64,000 bases of DNA from G963691835 sp963691835 (GTDB lineage Bacteria > Pseudomonadota > Alphaproteobacteria > Thalassobaculales > Thalassobaculaceae), in NCBI GenBank assembly GCA_963691835.1, contig OY829383.1, positions 2,542,001 through 2,606,000 of the forward strand. The letters run 5' to 3'. The notes under the pieces are model-generated. The model saw only the letters and a program-made list of their open reading frames with translations, did not search any database and had not been told where the DNA came from. The translations under genes and the position numbers were made by a program. Below, in pieces: positions 17,133 to 25,162 of this stretch. Every line of letters starts with the position of its first letter. Positions within the stretch are counted from its first letter, which is position 1.

Positions 17133-19769
17133 TCAGGCGATGCTGAAGTGGTCTTCGGTGAGTTGGCTTGTCGTGAGGCCGGAGAGGGTGACGGTGTTGC
17201 CGCCGGTGAGGTCGAGGAGGGCGCCGTCGTCGGTGTCGGTGAGCAGGGCGAGGAGGTCGGCGCCGGAGGCGAGGGAGAGGCCGTTGGTGCCGTCGGCGAC
17301 CTGAATCGTGTCGCCCGAGAAGATGTCGAAGTCGGTGAGGGTGTCCGCCCCCTCATCGGATCCGAAGATGAACAGATCATCGCCGTCGCCACCGGAGAGC
17401 GTGTCGTTGCCGTCCCCGCCGGAGAGCGTGTCGTTGCCCTCCCCGCCGGACAGCGTGTCGTTACCCTCCCCGCCGAACAGCGTGTCGTCGCCAAGATTGC
17501 CCTGCAGCAGGTCATCGCCGAGATTGCCCTGCAGCGCGTCGTCATCCTGTCCGCCGAAGACCGTGTCGTCGTCCTGTCCGCCGAACAGGGTGTCCGCCGA
17601 CTGGTTGCCGTAGAGCACGTCCGCCCCCCGGTTGCCATACAGCAGGTCGGTGCCCAGATTGCCGAACACACCGTCGCTGTCCTGCCCGCCGAAGAGCCTG
17701 TCCGCGTCCTGTCCGCCGAACAGGCTGTCCTCCCCCTGGTTGCCGTAGACGACGTCGTCGCCGGTGTTGCCGTAGAGGAGGTCGAGGCCCGTGCCGCCGG
17801 ACAGGCTGTCGGCCTCGGCGCCGCCGCCGACGAGATCGTTGCCGCCGCCGCCGTAGAGGACGTCGTCGCCGTCGCCGGAGCTGACGGTGTCGTCGCCGTC
17901 GCCGCCGGAGAGCGTGTCGTCGCCCTCGCCGAGGGAGAGGTACTGGCTGTTATCGTCGCCGATGACAAAGTTGTCGCCGTCGCCCCCGGTGACGGTGCTC
18001 TCGCCCAAGATGGAGGCGAACTCGATGTTGTCGAGCTCCAGAGCCATGCCGGAGGTCATGTCGCTCATGTCGATGACGAGGGCTTCGAGCTGGGAGGACC
18101 CGCTGGTGCCGGAGATGGTGAGGGTGTCGTCGGTGGTGCCGGAGGTGGAGGGCACGATGGTGCGGATGTCGAGGGAGGTGGAGTCCGAGAGGGTGTCGAG
18201 GAAGGTCTGGCCGCCGCCGAGGAGGTCGGTCTCGGCGTCGGCGTCGCGGGCGTCGATGGCGTTGAGCAGGGTGGTGGAGGCATCGTCGCCGGACACGGCG
18301 GAGGCGGGGCCCTCGCTGTAGAGGGTGACGTTCTGGGGCACGCTCGCGGTGACGACGTTGCCGCCCGAGGTGTCGCTGTTGTCGAGCAGCACCCAGTCGG
18401 TGGCGCCGCTGGACTGGTTGTCGAGCTGCTCGGCGACGACGCTGCCGCCGTTGGGCACGGTGGTGGTGGGCTGCAGCGACGTCGTGGTGGTGACGCCGCC
18501 GGTGTCCTCCTCCTCGTCCCCGCCGTCGCTGGTCGTGGTCGTTGTGGTGTCGGTGGTCGTCGTGGTGTCGGTGGTGATCGTGAACAGTTGCGCGCGGACG
18601 TCGTTGCTGGCCCCATCACCGCCGGTCTTGCTCGCATCCCGCCACGTGGCTACGAAGCCCCCGTCGTCCAGGCCAGAGACAGTGTTTACGGACGCAGTTG
18701 TGAGCTGCTGGTTCTCGGTCGCGGTGTTGACGAGGAACTCAGTGCCGGAGGCGTTGCCGTCAGCATCGAACACCTGGCCCCGGACTGCAAAGTTTGAGTC
18801 GTCGTCCCCGGTTGCGCTCGCATCTGACCAGGTGACGACGAACCCCCCGTCGGACAACGCCGATACAGATGGGTAAAACTGCAAGCTGGTGGTTGTTGTG
18901 TTGACGAGAAACTCGTCACCGGATGGACTGCCGTCGGCATCGTACAGCTGGCCCCGGATTGCGCCGCTTTCGGTGTCGTCGCCTGAACTGCTATAATCTG
19001 TCCAAACAATCACAAACCCGCCGCTGGTGAGCCCGCTGACTGTTTGATACATTTGATTACCAGCCGTCGTTGTATTGACGACGAATTCCTTGATCAATTC
19101 AGAGCCATCGGCGTTAAAGATTCTCGCCCGTACTGCGTTACCGTCATCATCAAGACCAGTCGCGCTTTCGTCCGTCCAGGCAGCCACAAACCCCCCGTTG
19201 GTCAGGCCGGTGAACGTGGGGCCATACTGGGAGTCGGATGTGGTCGTGTTGACGACGAACTCGTCGACCGTGACGGTGCCGTCGTCATCATACACCGCAG
19301 CCCGCACGTCATAATCGGACGTGGCGCCAGTGGAAGCGCTGTCGTCCGTCCAGGCGACCACAAACCCACCATCGGTGAGGGCGGTGACGTTGGTTTCAAC
19401 TGTATCATGTGTGGCGTTGGCGGTGGTCAGATCACCGTTGGCCGTCCCGTTCGATGTGTAGCGTTGGAAAACGATGTCATCAGAGCTTCCGTCTTTGATG
19501 GCAGCGATGACGAAACCGCCATCGTCAAGCCCGGTGACGGCCGGTGTGTTGTAGCTGGTGCCGTCCTCACCGAAAACGAACTCATCTCCCGACACCGTTC
19601 CGGTCGCGTCGTAGATCTGTGCCCGAACGGTGGTGGTGCCACTGGAGTTGTCTTCCCAAGCGACCACAAACCCGCCGTCTGACAATGACGCTATGGAGGG
19701 GTTTTGTTGGTTTCCGGAGGTCGTCGTGTTGACGATGAACTCGTCGCCGTTCTTGTCAATGCTGGTCAC
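17133..19769 (-). CDS. Large RTX (calcium-binding repeat) protein with seven N-terminal repeats
   Basis: About 878 residues, acidic, no cysteine and no N-terminal signal peptide, as expected for type I secretion. Layout: seven ~50-60-residue repeats each containing a GGFVxxW-like core (residues ~15-395); a Thr-rich then acidic linker (~400-440); a ~150-residue middle domain; RTX-type nonapeptides (~595-800) alternating GGDGNDTLS with variant FGGQDAD and YGNQGAD units; and a C-terminal tail ending LTEDHFSIA like a type I export signal. Start: GTG at 19769, preceded by CAGGGG; a TTG at 19787 is also in frame. No HlyB/HlyD/TolC genes are nearby. Function (surface, adhesion or enzyme scaffold) is unknown. 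Confidence 0.85.
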   Translation of the reverse strand: MTSIDKNGDEFIVNTTTSGNQQNPSIASLSDGGFVVAWEDNSSGTTTVRAQIYDATGTVSGDEFVFGEDGTSYNTPAVTGLDDGGFVIAAIKDGSSDDIVFQRYTSNGTANGDLTTANATHDTVETNVTALTDGGFVVAWTDDSASTGATSDYDVRAAVYDDDGTVTVDEFVVNTTTSDSQYGPTFTGLTNGGFVAAWTDESATGLDDDGNAVRARIFNADGSELIKEFVVNTTTAGNQMYQTVSGLTSGGFVIVWTDYSSSGDDTESGAIRGQLYDADGSPSGDEFLVNTTTTSLQFYPSVSALSDGGFVVTWSDASATGDDDSNFAVRGQVFDADGNASGTEFLVNTATENQQLTTASVNTVSGLDDGGFVATWRDASKTGGDGASNDVRAQLFTITTDTTTTTDTTTTTTSDGGDEEEDTGGVTTTTSLQPTTTVPNGGSVVAEQLDNQSSGATDWVLLDNSDTSGGNVVTASVPQNVTLYSEGPASAVSGDDASTTLLNAIDARDADAETDLLGGGQTFLDTLSDSTSLDIRTIVPSTSGTTDDTLTISGTSGSSQLEALVIDMSDMTSGMALELDNIEFASILGESTVTGGDGDNFVIGDDNSQYLSLGEGDDTLSGGDGDDTVSSGDGDDVLYGGGGNDLVGGGAEADSLSGGTGLDLLYGNTGDDVVYGNQGEDSLFGGQDADRLFGGQDSDGVFGNLGTDLLYGNRGADVLYGNQSADTLFGGQDDDTVFGGQDDDALQGNLGDDLLQGNLGDDTLFGGEGNDTLSGGEGNDTLSGGDGNDTLSGGDGDDLFIFGSDEGADTLTDFDIFSGDTIQVADGTNGLSLASGADLLALLTDTDDGALLDLTGGNTVTLSGLTTSQLTEDHFSIA
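17370..17995 (-). repeat. RTX nonapeptide-coding repeat tract of the large RTX gene
   Basis: Tandem 27-base units in frame with the gene, coding for glycine/aspartate nonapeptides that bind calcium. The tract mixes canonical GGDGNDTLS units at the 3' end with FGGQDDD, YGNQ and QGNLGDD variants in the middle. Several units are nearly identical at DNA level, so recombination could change copy number. Confidence 0.85.
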
Positions 19770-19806
19770 GATGCTTGCCCCTGCCAAATATAATTAAGTA
19801 ACAACT

Positions 19807-19831
19807 ATCTGAATTACTCATGTATTCAGAT
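19807..19831 (-). promoter_or_regulatory. Inverted repeat upstream of the large RTX gene
   Basis: Perfect 8-base arms ATCTGAAT and ATTCAGAT around a 9-base spacer, 38 bases before the chosen RTX start codon. It could be an operator or a leader hairpin. The symmetry is seen directly; the role is inference. Confidence 0.45.
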
Positions 19832-19972
19832 CTTATTTCGTTCATGAAATCAGGTTTACTAGAATTAAAAATAGTTAACAATCAATAAAAAATATCATCT
19901 GTATTTAAAAAATTGGATGTTTTGGCCCGTACTGCCGCCTTTCTCTGAGTCTTCGGCATCCCCAATCCTGCC

Positions 19973-19992
19973 TATTGTTTTTAGTAACAATA
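19973..19992. promoter_or_regulatory. Inverted repeat in the divergent intergenic region
   Basis: Perfect 7-base arms TATTGTT and AACAATA around a 6-base spacer, roughly midway between the RTX and amine oxidase genes. No T-run follows on either strand, so it does not look like a terminator; a protein binding site is possible. Confidence 0.3.
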
Positions 19993-20152
19993 AAAGTTGA
20001 AGTATTTGCTTTGTGGAAAAAGGGGTGTTTGTGTCCGAGTTTCCCTCTTTGACGCACCGCGCGGGACGTGAGGCAGACCGGGCGCATGGCGGCTGTTTGA
20101 TCCAACGGTCGAGAGACCGAGACCCTTGAAAAAGCCGACTAACACTCGTATC

Positions 20153-20168
20153 TATCTATCGATAGATA
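20153..20168. promoter_or_regulatory. 16-base perfect palindrome, likely operator
   Basis: TATCTATCGATAGATA is fully symmetric, preceded by one more TATC unit, and lies directly before the AAGGAGG ribosome binding site of the amine oxidase gene. A repressor dimer bound here would block transcription. No regulator gene is adjacent. Confidence 0.5.
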
Positions 20169-20184
20169 ATTAAGGAGGCATCCC

Positions 20185-21324
20185 ATGGAAACTGGCACTC
20201 TCATCATCGGTGGCGGTTTGTGCGGTCTGACCGTGGCTCGAACGCTGGCGGCGGTCAGGGCGGATTTCCGATTGATCGACGCGCGGGCGCGGTTGGGCGG
20301 CCGGATTCTTGGTCTCCCCGCACTCTCCGACCCGCGCGGCGGCATCCCGTCGCTGGACGCCGGGCCGGCTTGGGTGTGGCCGGGCCAGGAACGCGTGGCG
20401 GCGTTGGTCGACGATCTCGGGCTGACCCTCTTCGAACAGTACCAGACCGGGAATACCGTCTTCGAGGATCATGACGGCCAGATCCGGCGGGACATCGCCA
20501 TGGCGTTGAACCCAGGGTCGCTTCGGGTTGAGGGGGGATTGGCCCGCCTGATCGCGGCTTTGGCCGCCGCATTGCCGGGCGACAGGATCTCCACGGAGTG
20601 GGCCGCAACGGCGATCGAGCGGACCGGAGAGCGTTATCGGGTCTCTGTCCGGACGCCCCAGGGCGACGCGGCCATCGACGCCGAGAGCGTTGTCGTCGCC
20701 CTACCGCCAAGGCTTGCGGCCGATCAGATTGATCTCTCGGGGGTGGTGACGGATCGGGACCGCGCCCTTCTCCGGTCCATCCCCACATGGATGGCCGGAC
20801 ACGCCAAGGCGTTGATCACTTACGAGACGCCGTTTTGGCGGGAGGCCGGGCTGTCCGGCGATGCGATCAGTCGGAGGGGGCCGCTTGTGCAGATCCATGA
20901 CGCCTCTCCGGCGGATGGGCGGTCGGGGGCGATCTTCGGGTTCGTCGGTCTGTCGGCGGATCAGCGGGACCGCTTTGGAGATGACGCGGTAAAAGACGCC
21001 ATCGTCGGGCAACTCGCCTCTCTGTTCGGGGCGCCTGCCGCCGAGCCCGGTGCTGTCCATCTCATGGATTGGGCACGGGAGGATCATACCGCGACAGAGG
21101 CGGACCGGGATCCGCCGCCGGGTCACCCGGACTACGGCTTCCCGTCGGCTCTCCAGTCTCTCGCCGAGGCCGGGTTGATCTTCTCCGGAACGGAGTTGGC
21201 GCCGGACAACGGTGGTCTCATCGAAGGCGCGCTCGCAGCGGCCGAGGCGGCGGCCAGACAGGTGACGAAAGGCCAGCCGGTACGGCTTGGACCAAGCCAA
21301 GTCAACGCGGCGTCACAAGGTTAA
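20185..21324 (+). CDS. FAD-dependent amine oxidase-like oxidoreductase
   Basis: 379 residues, flavin-containing amine oxidoreductase family. The dinucleotide-binding fold opens with LIIGGGLCGLTVARTL, followed by a D-x-R-x-R-x-GGRI motif (DARARLGGRI) typical of monoamine oxidase-like flavoproteins, and the C-terminal FAD segment FSGTELAPDNGGLIEGAL. Shorter than most monoamine oxidases (~450), so the substrate domain is reduced. A strong AAGGAGG precedes the ATG. Substrate unknown. Its 3' end overlaps by 12 bases the convergent AMDase-like gene. Confidence 0.85.
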   Translation: METGTLIIGGGLCGLTVARTLAAVRADFRLIDARARLGGRILGLPALSDPRGGIPSLDAGPAWVWPGQERVAALVDDLGLTLFEQYQTGNTVFEDHDGQIRRDIAMALNPGSLRVEGGLARLIAALAAALPGDRISTEWAATAIERTGERYRVSVRTPQGDAAIDAESVVVALPPRLAADQIDLSGVVTDRDRALLRSIPTWMAGHAKALITYETPFWREAGLSGDAISRRGPLVQIHDASPADGRSGAIFGFVGLSADQRDRFGDDAVKDAIVGQLASLFGAPAAEPGAVHLMDWAREDHTATEADRDPPPGHPDYGFPSALQSLAEAGLIFSGTELAPDNGGLIEGALAAAEAAARQVTKGQPVRLGPSQVNAASQG

Positions 21325-22101
21325 AAGGCGGCCATATCCTGGAATCTTCACAGCAGCGCCTGCGCGGCGGAGCCCCGACCAAAGGCTCGCTTGATTGGCT
21401 GAGATCACGGGCCGCGCCAGATCAGCTTCCAGAGCCTCCAGAATGCCGACGCACCGGAAGCCGGTTCCCGCGATCAAGACACCGTCCGCATCCTGGGGAC
21501 AGGACGCCTTGATCTGGGCGAACAGAGGCTCGATCTGCTGGGCGAAACCCATCCCCTGTCCGTACAGGCTCTCCGGCGGCATGTCCCGCCAACCCGGTCC
21601 CGGGTCGTAGCGCATGTGCCCGGCGGGCGAGATTTTGCGTTCCCGAAGATAGGTGAGGCCCATTTCCGCCAGGCGGTCGTTGAACCAAGGGGGCACGACC
21701 AGAAACGGCCGCCGGACCTCGACCGCATCCAGTGCCCACAGTGTGTCGAGCAGATTGGTCGTGACGTAGGTATCGGAACCGATGATCTCCGATAGCGCGT
21801 CGACAACGGCCTCATCCCAGCCTGTCCCTCCGACAAAGCTGCTGGAACTGTGGCCGAGCACCACCGAGGCGAGCGGCATGGCCGCGAACTGGCGCGCGCC
21901 TCTGGTCAAATCTTCCGGCAGATCGACACCGGACCGATCCTCGCGCCAGGGTGCCCAAGGTGACTTGGCGGTGACGCGGGATGCGTGGACCGAGACGCCG
22001 GCAGGGGCCATGGCCCACCATTCGGCCTCCGGCACCGCCTCATTGCCAACGATGAACATGCCCAGCCGGGCCCGCCATCCCCAGTTGTCATCGTGTTGCA
22101 T
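21313..22101 (-). CDS. Maleate isomerase/arylmalonate decarboxylase-like protein
   Basis: 262 residues in the Asp/Glu racemase superfamily, closest in look to maleate isomerase and arylmalonate decarboxylase (AMDase). Maleate isomerase and racemases use two cysteines. Here the second is present (Cys217 in GTGFRCVGILEALE), but the first position reads LGHSSSSF, with His84 where maleate isomerase has Cys and AMDase has Gly. A one-cysteine decarboxylase or an altered isomerase is therefore more likely than a racemase. The ATG has AGAGGGGG upstream. It lies 27 bases before the M20 peptidase stop... on the same strand as that gene, but upstream order makes it the downstream-most gene of the set cyclase-peptidase-AMDase-like. 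Confidence 0.75.
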   Translation of the reverse strand: MQHDDNWGWRARLGMFIVGNEAVPEAEWWAMAPAGVSVHASRVTAKSPWAPWREDRSGVDLPEDLTRGARQFAAMPLASVVLGHSSSSFVGGTGWDEAVVDALSEIIGSDTYVTTNLLDTLWALDAVEVRRPFLVVPPWFNDRLAEMGLTYLRERKISPAGHMRYDPGPGWRDMPPESLYGQGMGFAQQIEPLFAQIKASCPQDADGVLIAGTGFRCVGILEALEADLARPVISANQASLWSGLRRAGAAVKIPGYGRLLTL

Positions 22102-22128
22102 CGCGCGGCCCCCTCTCGGCTGAGACCC

Positions 22129-23286
22129 TTAGCTCAGCGTTTCCAGCATGCGGACCCACATCTTCGCACGCGGGGCGAGGGAACTGGCGAGGATATGCTC
22201 ATCCAGCGTATGGGCACCGGCGCCGTCGGCCCCGAGACCGTCGAGCGTCGGAACGCCCATGGCCGCGGTGAAGTTCCCATCGCTGCCACCGCCGGTAACG
22301 ATCGTGGACTCGAGGTCCAGGCCGATTTCGGCAGCGCATTGGCGGGCGTGTTCGAACAGGGCGTTGATGCCGGCGTTCCGCTCGAACGGGGGGCGGTTCA
22401 TCCCGCCCGTGATCACGATCTCAACGTCCGGGTCATGCGCTTTCCGGTCGAGGATCGCGTTGGTGTAGGTCTCACCGTCCGCTTCCGTCACCACACGGAG
22501 ATCGACTTCGACCGTGCATTCGCGGGGGACCACGTTGACGGCTGTGCCGCCTTGGATCATGCCGACGTTGGTCGTCACGCCGAGGTTGTAGTCGGTCATG
22601 TCCTCGATCTCGAGGATCTGCCGGGCCATCTCCCGGATGGCGCTGCGGCCGGCCTGGTGCTGAGCGCCCGCGTGGGAAGGACGGCCGGTGATCGACATCT
22701 CAAACCGTCCCACACCTTTGCGGGTCGTGACGATCTTGCCGCCATCCCGAGCCGGCTCCGTGACGAGAACATACTTGGCCTTGGCGGCCTCAGCCTCGAT
22801 CACTTCGCGGGAAATGGGGCTTCCGACCTCCTCTTCGGAGACGTACAGGAACGTGATGGGGAGCTGCGCGCCCGCACCGAGCCGCTGCATGTGGCGATAG
22901 GCATAGAACGGCAGGTAAGCGCCCGCCTTCATATCGTAGATGCCCGGACCATAGACCTTGTCGTCCTCCCGGCGGATGACGAGATCGCTGTCCTTGGTTC
23001 CCAGCGGATGAACCGTATCCATGTGGCACAGCACCAGGATACCGGGTCGGGTGTCATCAGGGTCGGTCCGGGCCCGGATCAAATCGCCGAAGCCGTCCCG
23101 GCCGGGTGTCCGTTCGATGGTAAGGCCGAGCCCGGCGTAAAGCTCCTGGACCTTGTCGGCGAGCTTGTTGACCGCGTCGGTCTCGAACGTCGGCGTTTCC
23201 ATCTCCACCCACTCCAGGATGCCGTCGATGATCTCCTCGGTATCGACGCTGGGGGTGTTTGAAAGCGCGGTGGTCACGGCAGTCAT
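22129..23286 (-). CDS. M20 family metallopeptidase (carboxypeptidase G2-like)
   Basis: 385 residues of the M20/M25/M40 family, resembling glutamate carboxypeptidase. All dizinc ligands seem present: HxD in LCHMDTVHP, the bridging Asp in GPGIYDMKAG, EE in SEEEVGS, and the late His in GAGAHTLDEH. The dimerisation domain lies in the middle (GVGRFEMSITGRPSHAG). No signal peptide, so cytoplasmic. The ATG at 23286, with GAGGA upstream, is chosen; the frame stays open far upstream through the cyclase gene. Likely cleaves a peptide or amide bond of an N-acyl amino acid. The cyclase gene ends 29 bases upstream. Confidence 0.9.
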   Translation of the reverse strand: MTAVTTALSNTPSVDTEEIIDGILEWVEMETPTFETDAVNKLADKVQELYAGLGLTIERTPGRDGFGDLIRARTDPDDTRPGILVLCHMDTVHPLGTKDSDLVIRREDDKVYGPGIYDMKAGAYLPFYAYRHMQRLGAGAQLPITFLYVSEEEVGSPISREVIEAEAAKAKYVLVTEPARDGGKIVTTRKGVGRFEMSITGRPSHAGAQHQAGRSAIREMARQILEIEDMTDYNLGVTTNVGMIQGGTAVNVVPRECTVEVDLRVVTEADGETYTNAILDRKAHDPDVEIVITGGMNRPPFERNAGINALFEHARQCAAEIGLDLESTIVTGGGSDGNFTAAMGVPTLDGLGADGAGAHTLDEHILASSLAPRAKMWVRMLETLS

Positions 23287-23315
23287 GCGGTGTGTTCCTC
23301 TGGCGGAAAGCGGAG

Positions 23316-25151
23316 TTACTCGGATGGCGAGACGGCCCTGAAGGGACCGATCAGCCGATGGAGGGCCACCGGCTCGTCGAAGCCTCTTATAGACCGCCAC
23401 TCGGCTGCTGGCATAGTCACTCCCTCTTCCGCCAGAAGTGCCTGGACGGACGGATCGCGTCCCAGTGCCTCGCTTAAAACCACGTGGCCGGCGCGGGCCT
23501 CTCCCTGTAGGCGGGCGGTCAGGTTGACCGACCCGCCGAAGTAGTCGAGACGGTCGTTCAGGGTGACGGCAATGCATGCCCCCATGTGCAGTCCGATCTT
23601 GATCTCGATCGGAGCGCCAGCGTGCCCCTGGTTGAAGGTGTCGATATGACTCTGGATGTCGATCGCGCAGGCGACACCGTCGGCGGGATCCGGGAAAGCC
23701 GCCATGACCGCATCCCCGATCGTCTTCACAATGCCGCCGCGACGGCGCCGGACACGGTCCGCCATGAAGGCGAAGTGATCCCGGACGATGCCATAGGCCG
23801 CGGCGTCTCCGATCTCCTCGTACAAGGCGGTGGAGCCGCGAATGTCCGTGAACATCAGTGTGATCCTGGAGATGCCCACGTCGTCCCCCGGGCGGAGGAC
23901 ATCTTCCCCGAAGAGATCCCGGAAGGCCTGCATGGCCGTGACTTCCCGAGCCGTCAGCGCGTCTTCGACCCAAACCCGGGACTCCAGGATCGCCGTGCGC
24001 CGGTGACCCATCTGGTTCTCGATTCTGACGGCCCCGTCATCCCCATCTGACGGAACAAGCGTTAGTGCGCCCTCCTCCAACAACACCCCGGGTGGTGTGC
24101 CGCCACCGTGGTCGAAGGAGATGGTCGCTCCAGGCTCCAGCGTTCGCCATCGGTAGGGACCTGGCGGAAGCGACACCGGCTCCTCCCGGCTGGCGCCAGC
24201 TTCGACGGTCAGTTGTACCTTCACGTGCGGTGTCGACATCGGGCCGAACAGACAGAACTCCCCATCCGTCACTTCCCGGATTGCCGGGGCGGGATGGAAG
24301 CTCGCCTCGACGTTCTCGGAGAAGGCCCGGTCGTAGTCGACATTGCACGACGGGCAGTGCGCTTCGGCTGGCAACCGGTCGAGCGATCCGGCTGTGACCT
24401 TGGCACCCCGGCAGCGGGGGCAAAGCAGGTTCCAACGGAGCCCGAGCAGCCCGTCCCGAACCGATTCCAGCATCAGCTCCACCACCTCAAGGCGTGGCAC
24501 ACCCCATTTCTCGGACAAGCCGTAGGGCCGGATATGCATCAGGTCGACTTCCTGTGCCGTCAGCATCCAATCCGAAAGCTTGCGGGCGAGGCCGTGCCCG
24601 TTCCCTGATGCCTCGATCTGCGCGATGGTCGCGTCCAGTCGCTCCTTGGTGGCCGGTTTCAACTCGAACGCCGGGGCCGAGAAGAGTTGTGACGTGCTGC
24701 CCGCGGCCCAGGCCCGGACGTCGTCGGCTAGTTTTCCGAATGTCTTCTCGGCGGAGGGGAAAAAACCCGTGCGCAGCACGATCTCGCCGAACAGCGTCCT
24801 CGACGACGCTTCCAACAGGTAGGTGCATGTTGAGCCGCCGTCAGCCGTATCTTCAAACTGCGCCGTGGCGCACAGGGTCTTGATGGGACCCTTTGAGAAG
24901 ACCCTGAGATGTCGGAACCATTGGCCGTCGACCCATTCGACCGGGATCTCCTCCCAGGCCAGGTTGACCACACCTTTCTTCGCTTCCGCGAAGAACCGGA
25001 CCGACCCGTCCTCAGCCGCCTCTTCGGTAAGCTGATGCTTGGGTAGGTCGGCGGCTTCATTGAAGCGCTGGGTATCCGCGAGTGCCGGCCAAATCTCGTG
25101 CGCCGGATGGTCGAAGTGCCAAACGAAAGTGCGTGCGTGGACCTTACTCAT
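23316..25151 (-). CDS. Class III adenylate/guanylate cyclase with SRPBCC and zinc-ribbon domains
   Basis: 611 residues. Residues 1-150 look like an SRPBCC/polyketide-cyclase ligand-binding fold (VWHFDHPAHEIWPALADTQR). A treble-clef-like zinc ribbon follows, with CPRC at 244-247 and CPSC at 266-269, in a DUF5939-type region. The C-terminal class III cyclase domain starts near 428: metal Asp in MFTDIRGST (436), Lys476 and Asp480 in VKTIGDAV, and the Asn/Arg pair in SVNLTARL (543, 547). The catalytic set appears complete; Lys favours ATP as substrate. No membrane segment. Start ATG at 25151 with GAGGGCGGGG upstream, removing 23 improbable residues. It follows the DUF455 gene by 11 bases. Confidence 0.9.
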   Translation of the reverse strand: MSKVHARTFVWHFDHPAHEIWPALADTQRFNEAADLPKHQLTEEAAEDGSVRFFAEAKKGVVNLAWEEIPVEWVDGQWFRHLRVFSKGPIKTLCATAQFEDTADGGSTCTYLLEASSRTLFGEIVLRTGFFPSAEKTFGKLADDVRAWAAGSTSQLFSAPAFELKPATKERLDATIAQIEASGNGHGLARKLSDWMLTAQEVDLMHIRPYGLSEKWGVPRLEVVELMLESVRDGLLGLRWNLLCPRCRGAKVTAGSLDRLPAEAHCPSCNVDYDRAFSENVEASFHPAPAIREVTDGEFCLFGPMSTPHVKVQLTVEAGASREEPVSLPPGPYRWRTLEPGATISFDHGGGTPPGVLLEEGALTLVPSDGDDGAVRIENQMGHRRTAILESRVWVEDALTAREVTAMQAFRDLFGEDVLRPGDDVGISRITLMFTDIRGSTALYEEIGDAAAYGIVRDHFAFMADRVRRRRGGIVKTIGDAVMAAFPDPADGVACAIDIQSHIDTFNQGHAGAPIEIKIGLHMGACIAVTLNDRLDYFGGSVNLTARLQGEARAGHVVLSEALGRDPSVQALLAEEGVTMPAAEWRSIRGFDEPVALHRLIGPFRAVSPSE

Positions 25152-25162
25152 CGCCCCGCCCT

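Larger units (their letters stand above)
19770..20184. other. AT-rich divergent intergenic region with inverted repeats
   Basis: This 415-base stretch separates the large RTX gene (minus) from the amine oxidase (plus). About 19785-19915 is strikingly AT-rich against a GC-rich background. No gene is visible; short open frames have no coding character. It holds an 8-base inverted repeat (19807-19831), a 7-base one (19973-19992) and, next to the amine oxidase, a 16-base palindrome. Most likely it contains the RTX promoter and regulatory sites; no convincing -35/-10 pair was singled out. Confidence 0.7.

Noticed and set aside
16800..18797. Long plus-strand open frame (665 codons) opposite the large RTX gene
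   Set aside because: It is antisense to repetitive GC-rich coding sequence; composition is low-complexity (V/A/E-rich) and it crosses two genes.
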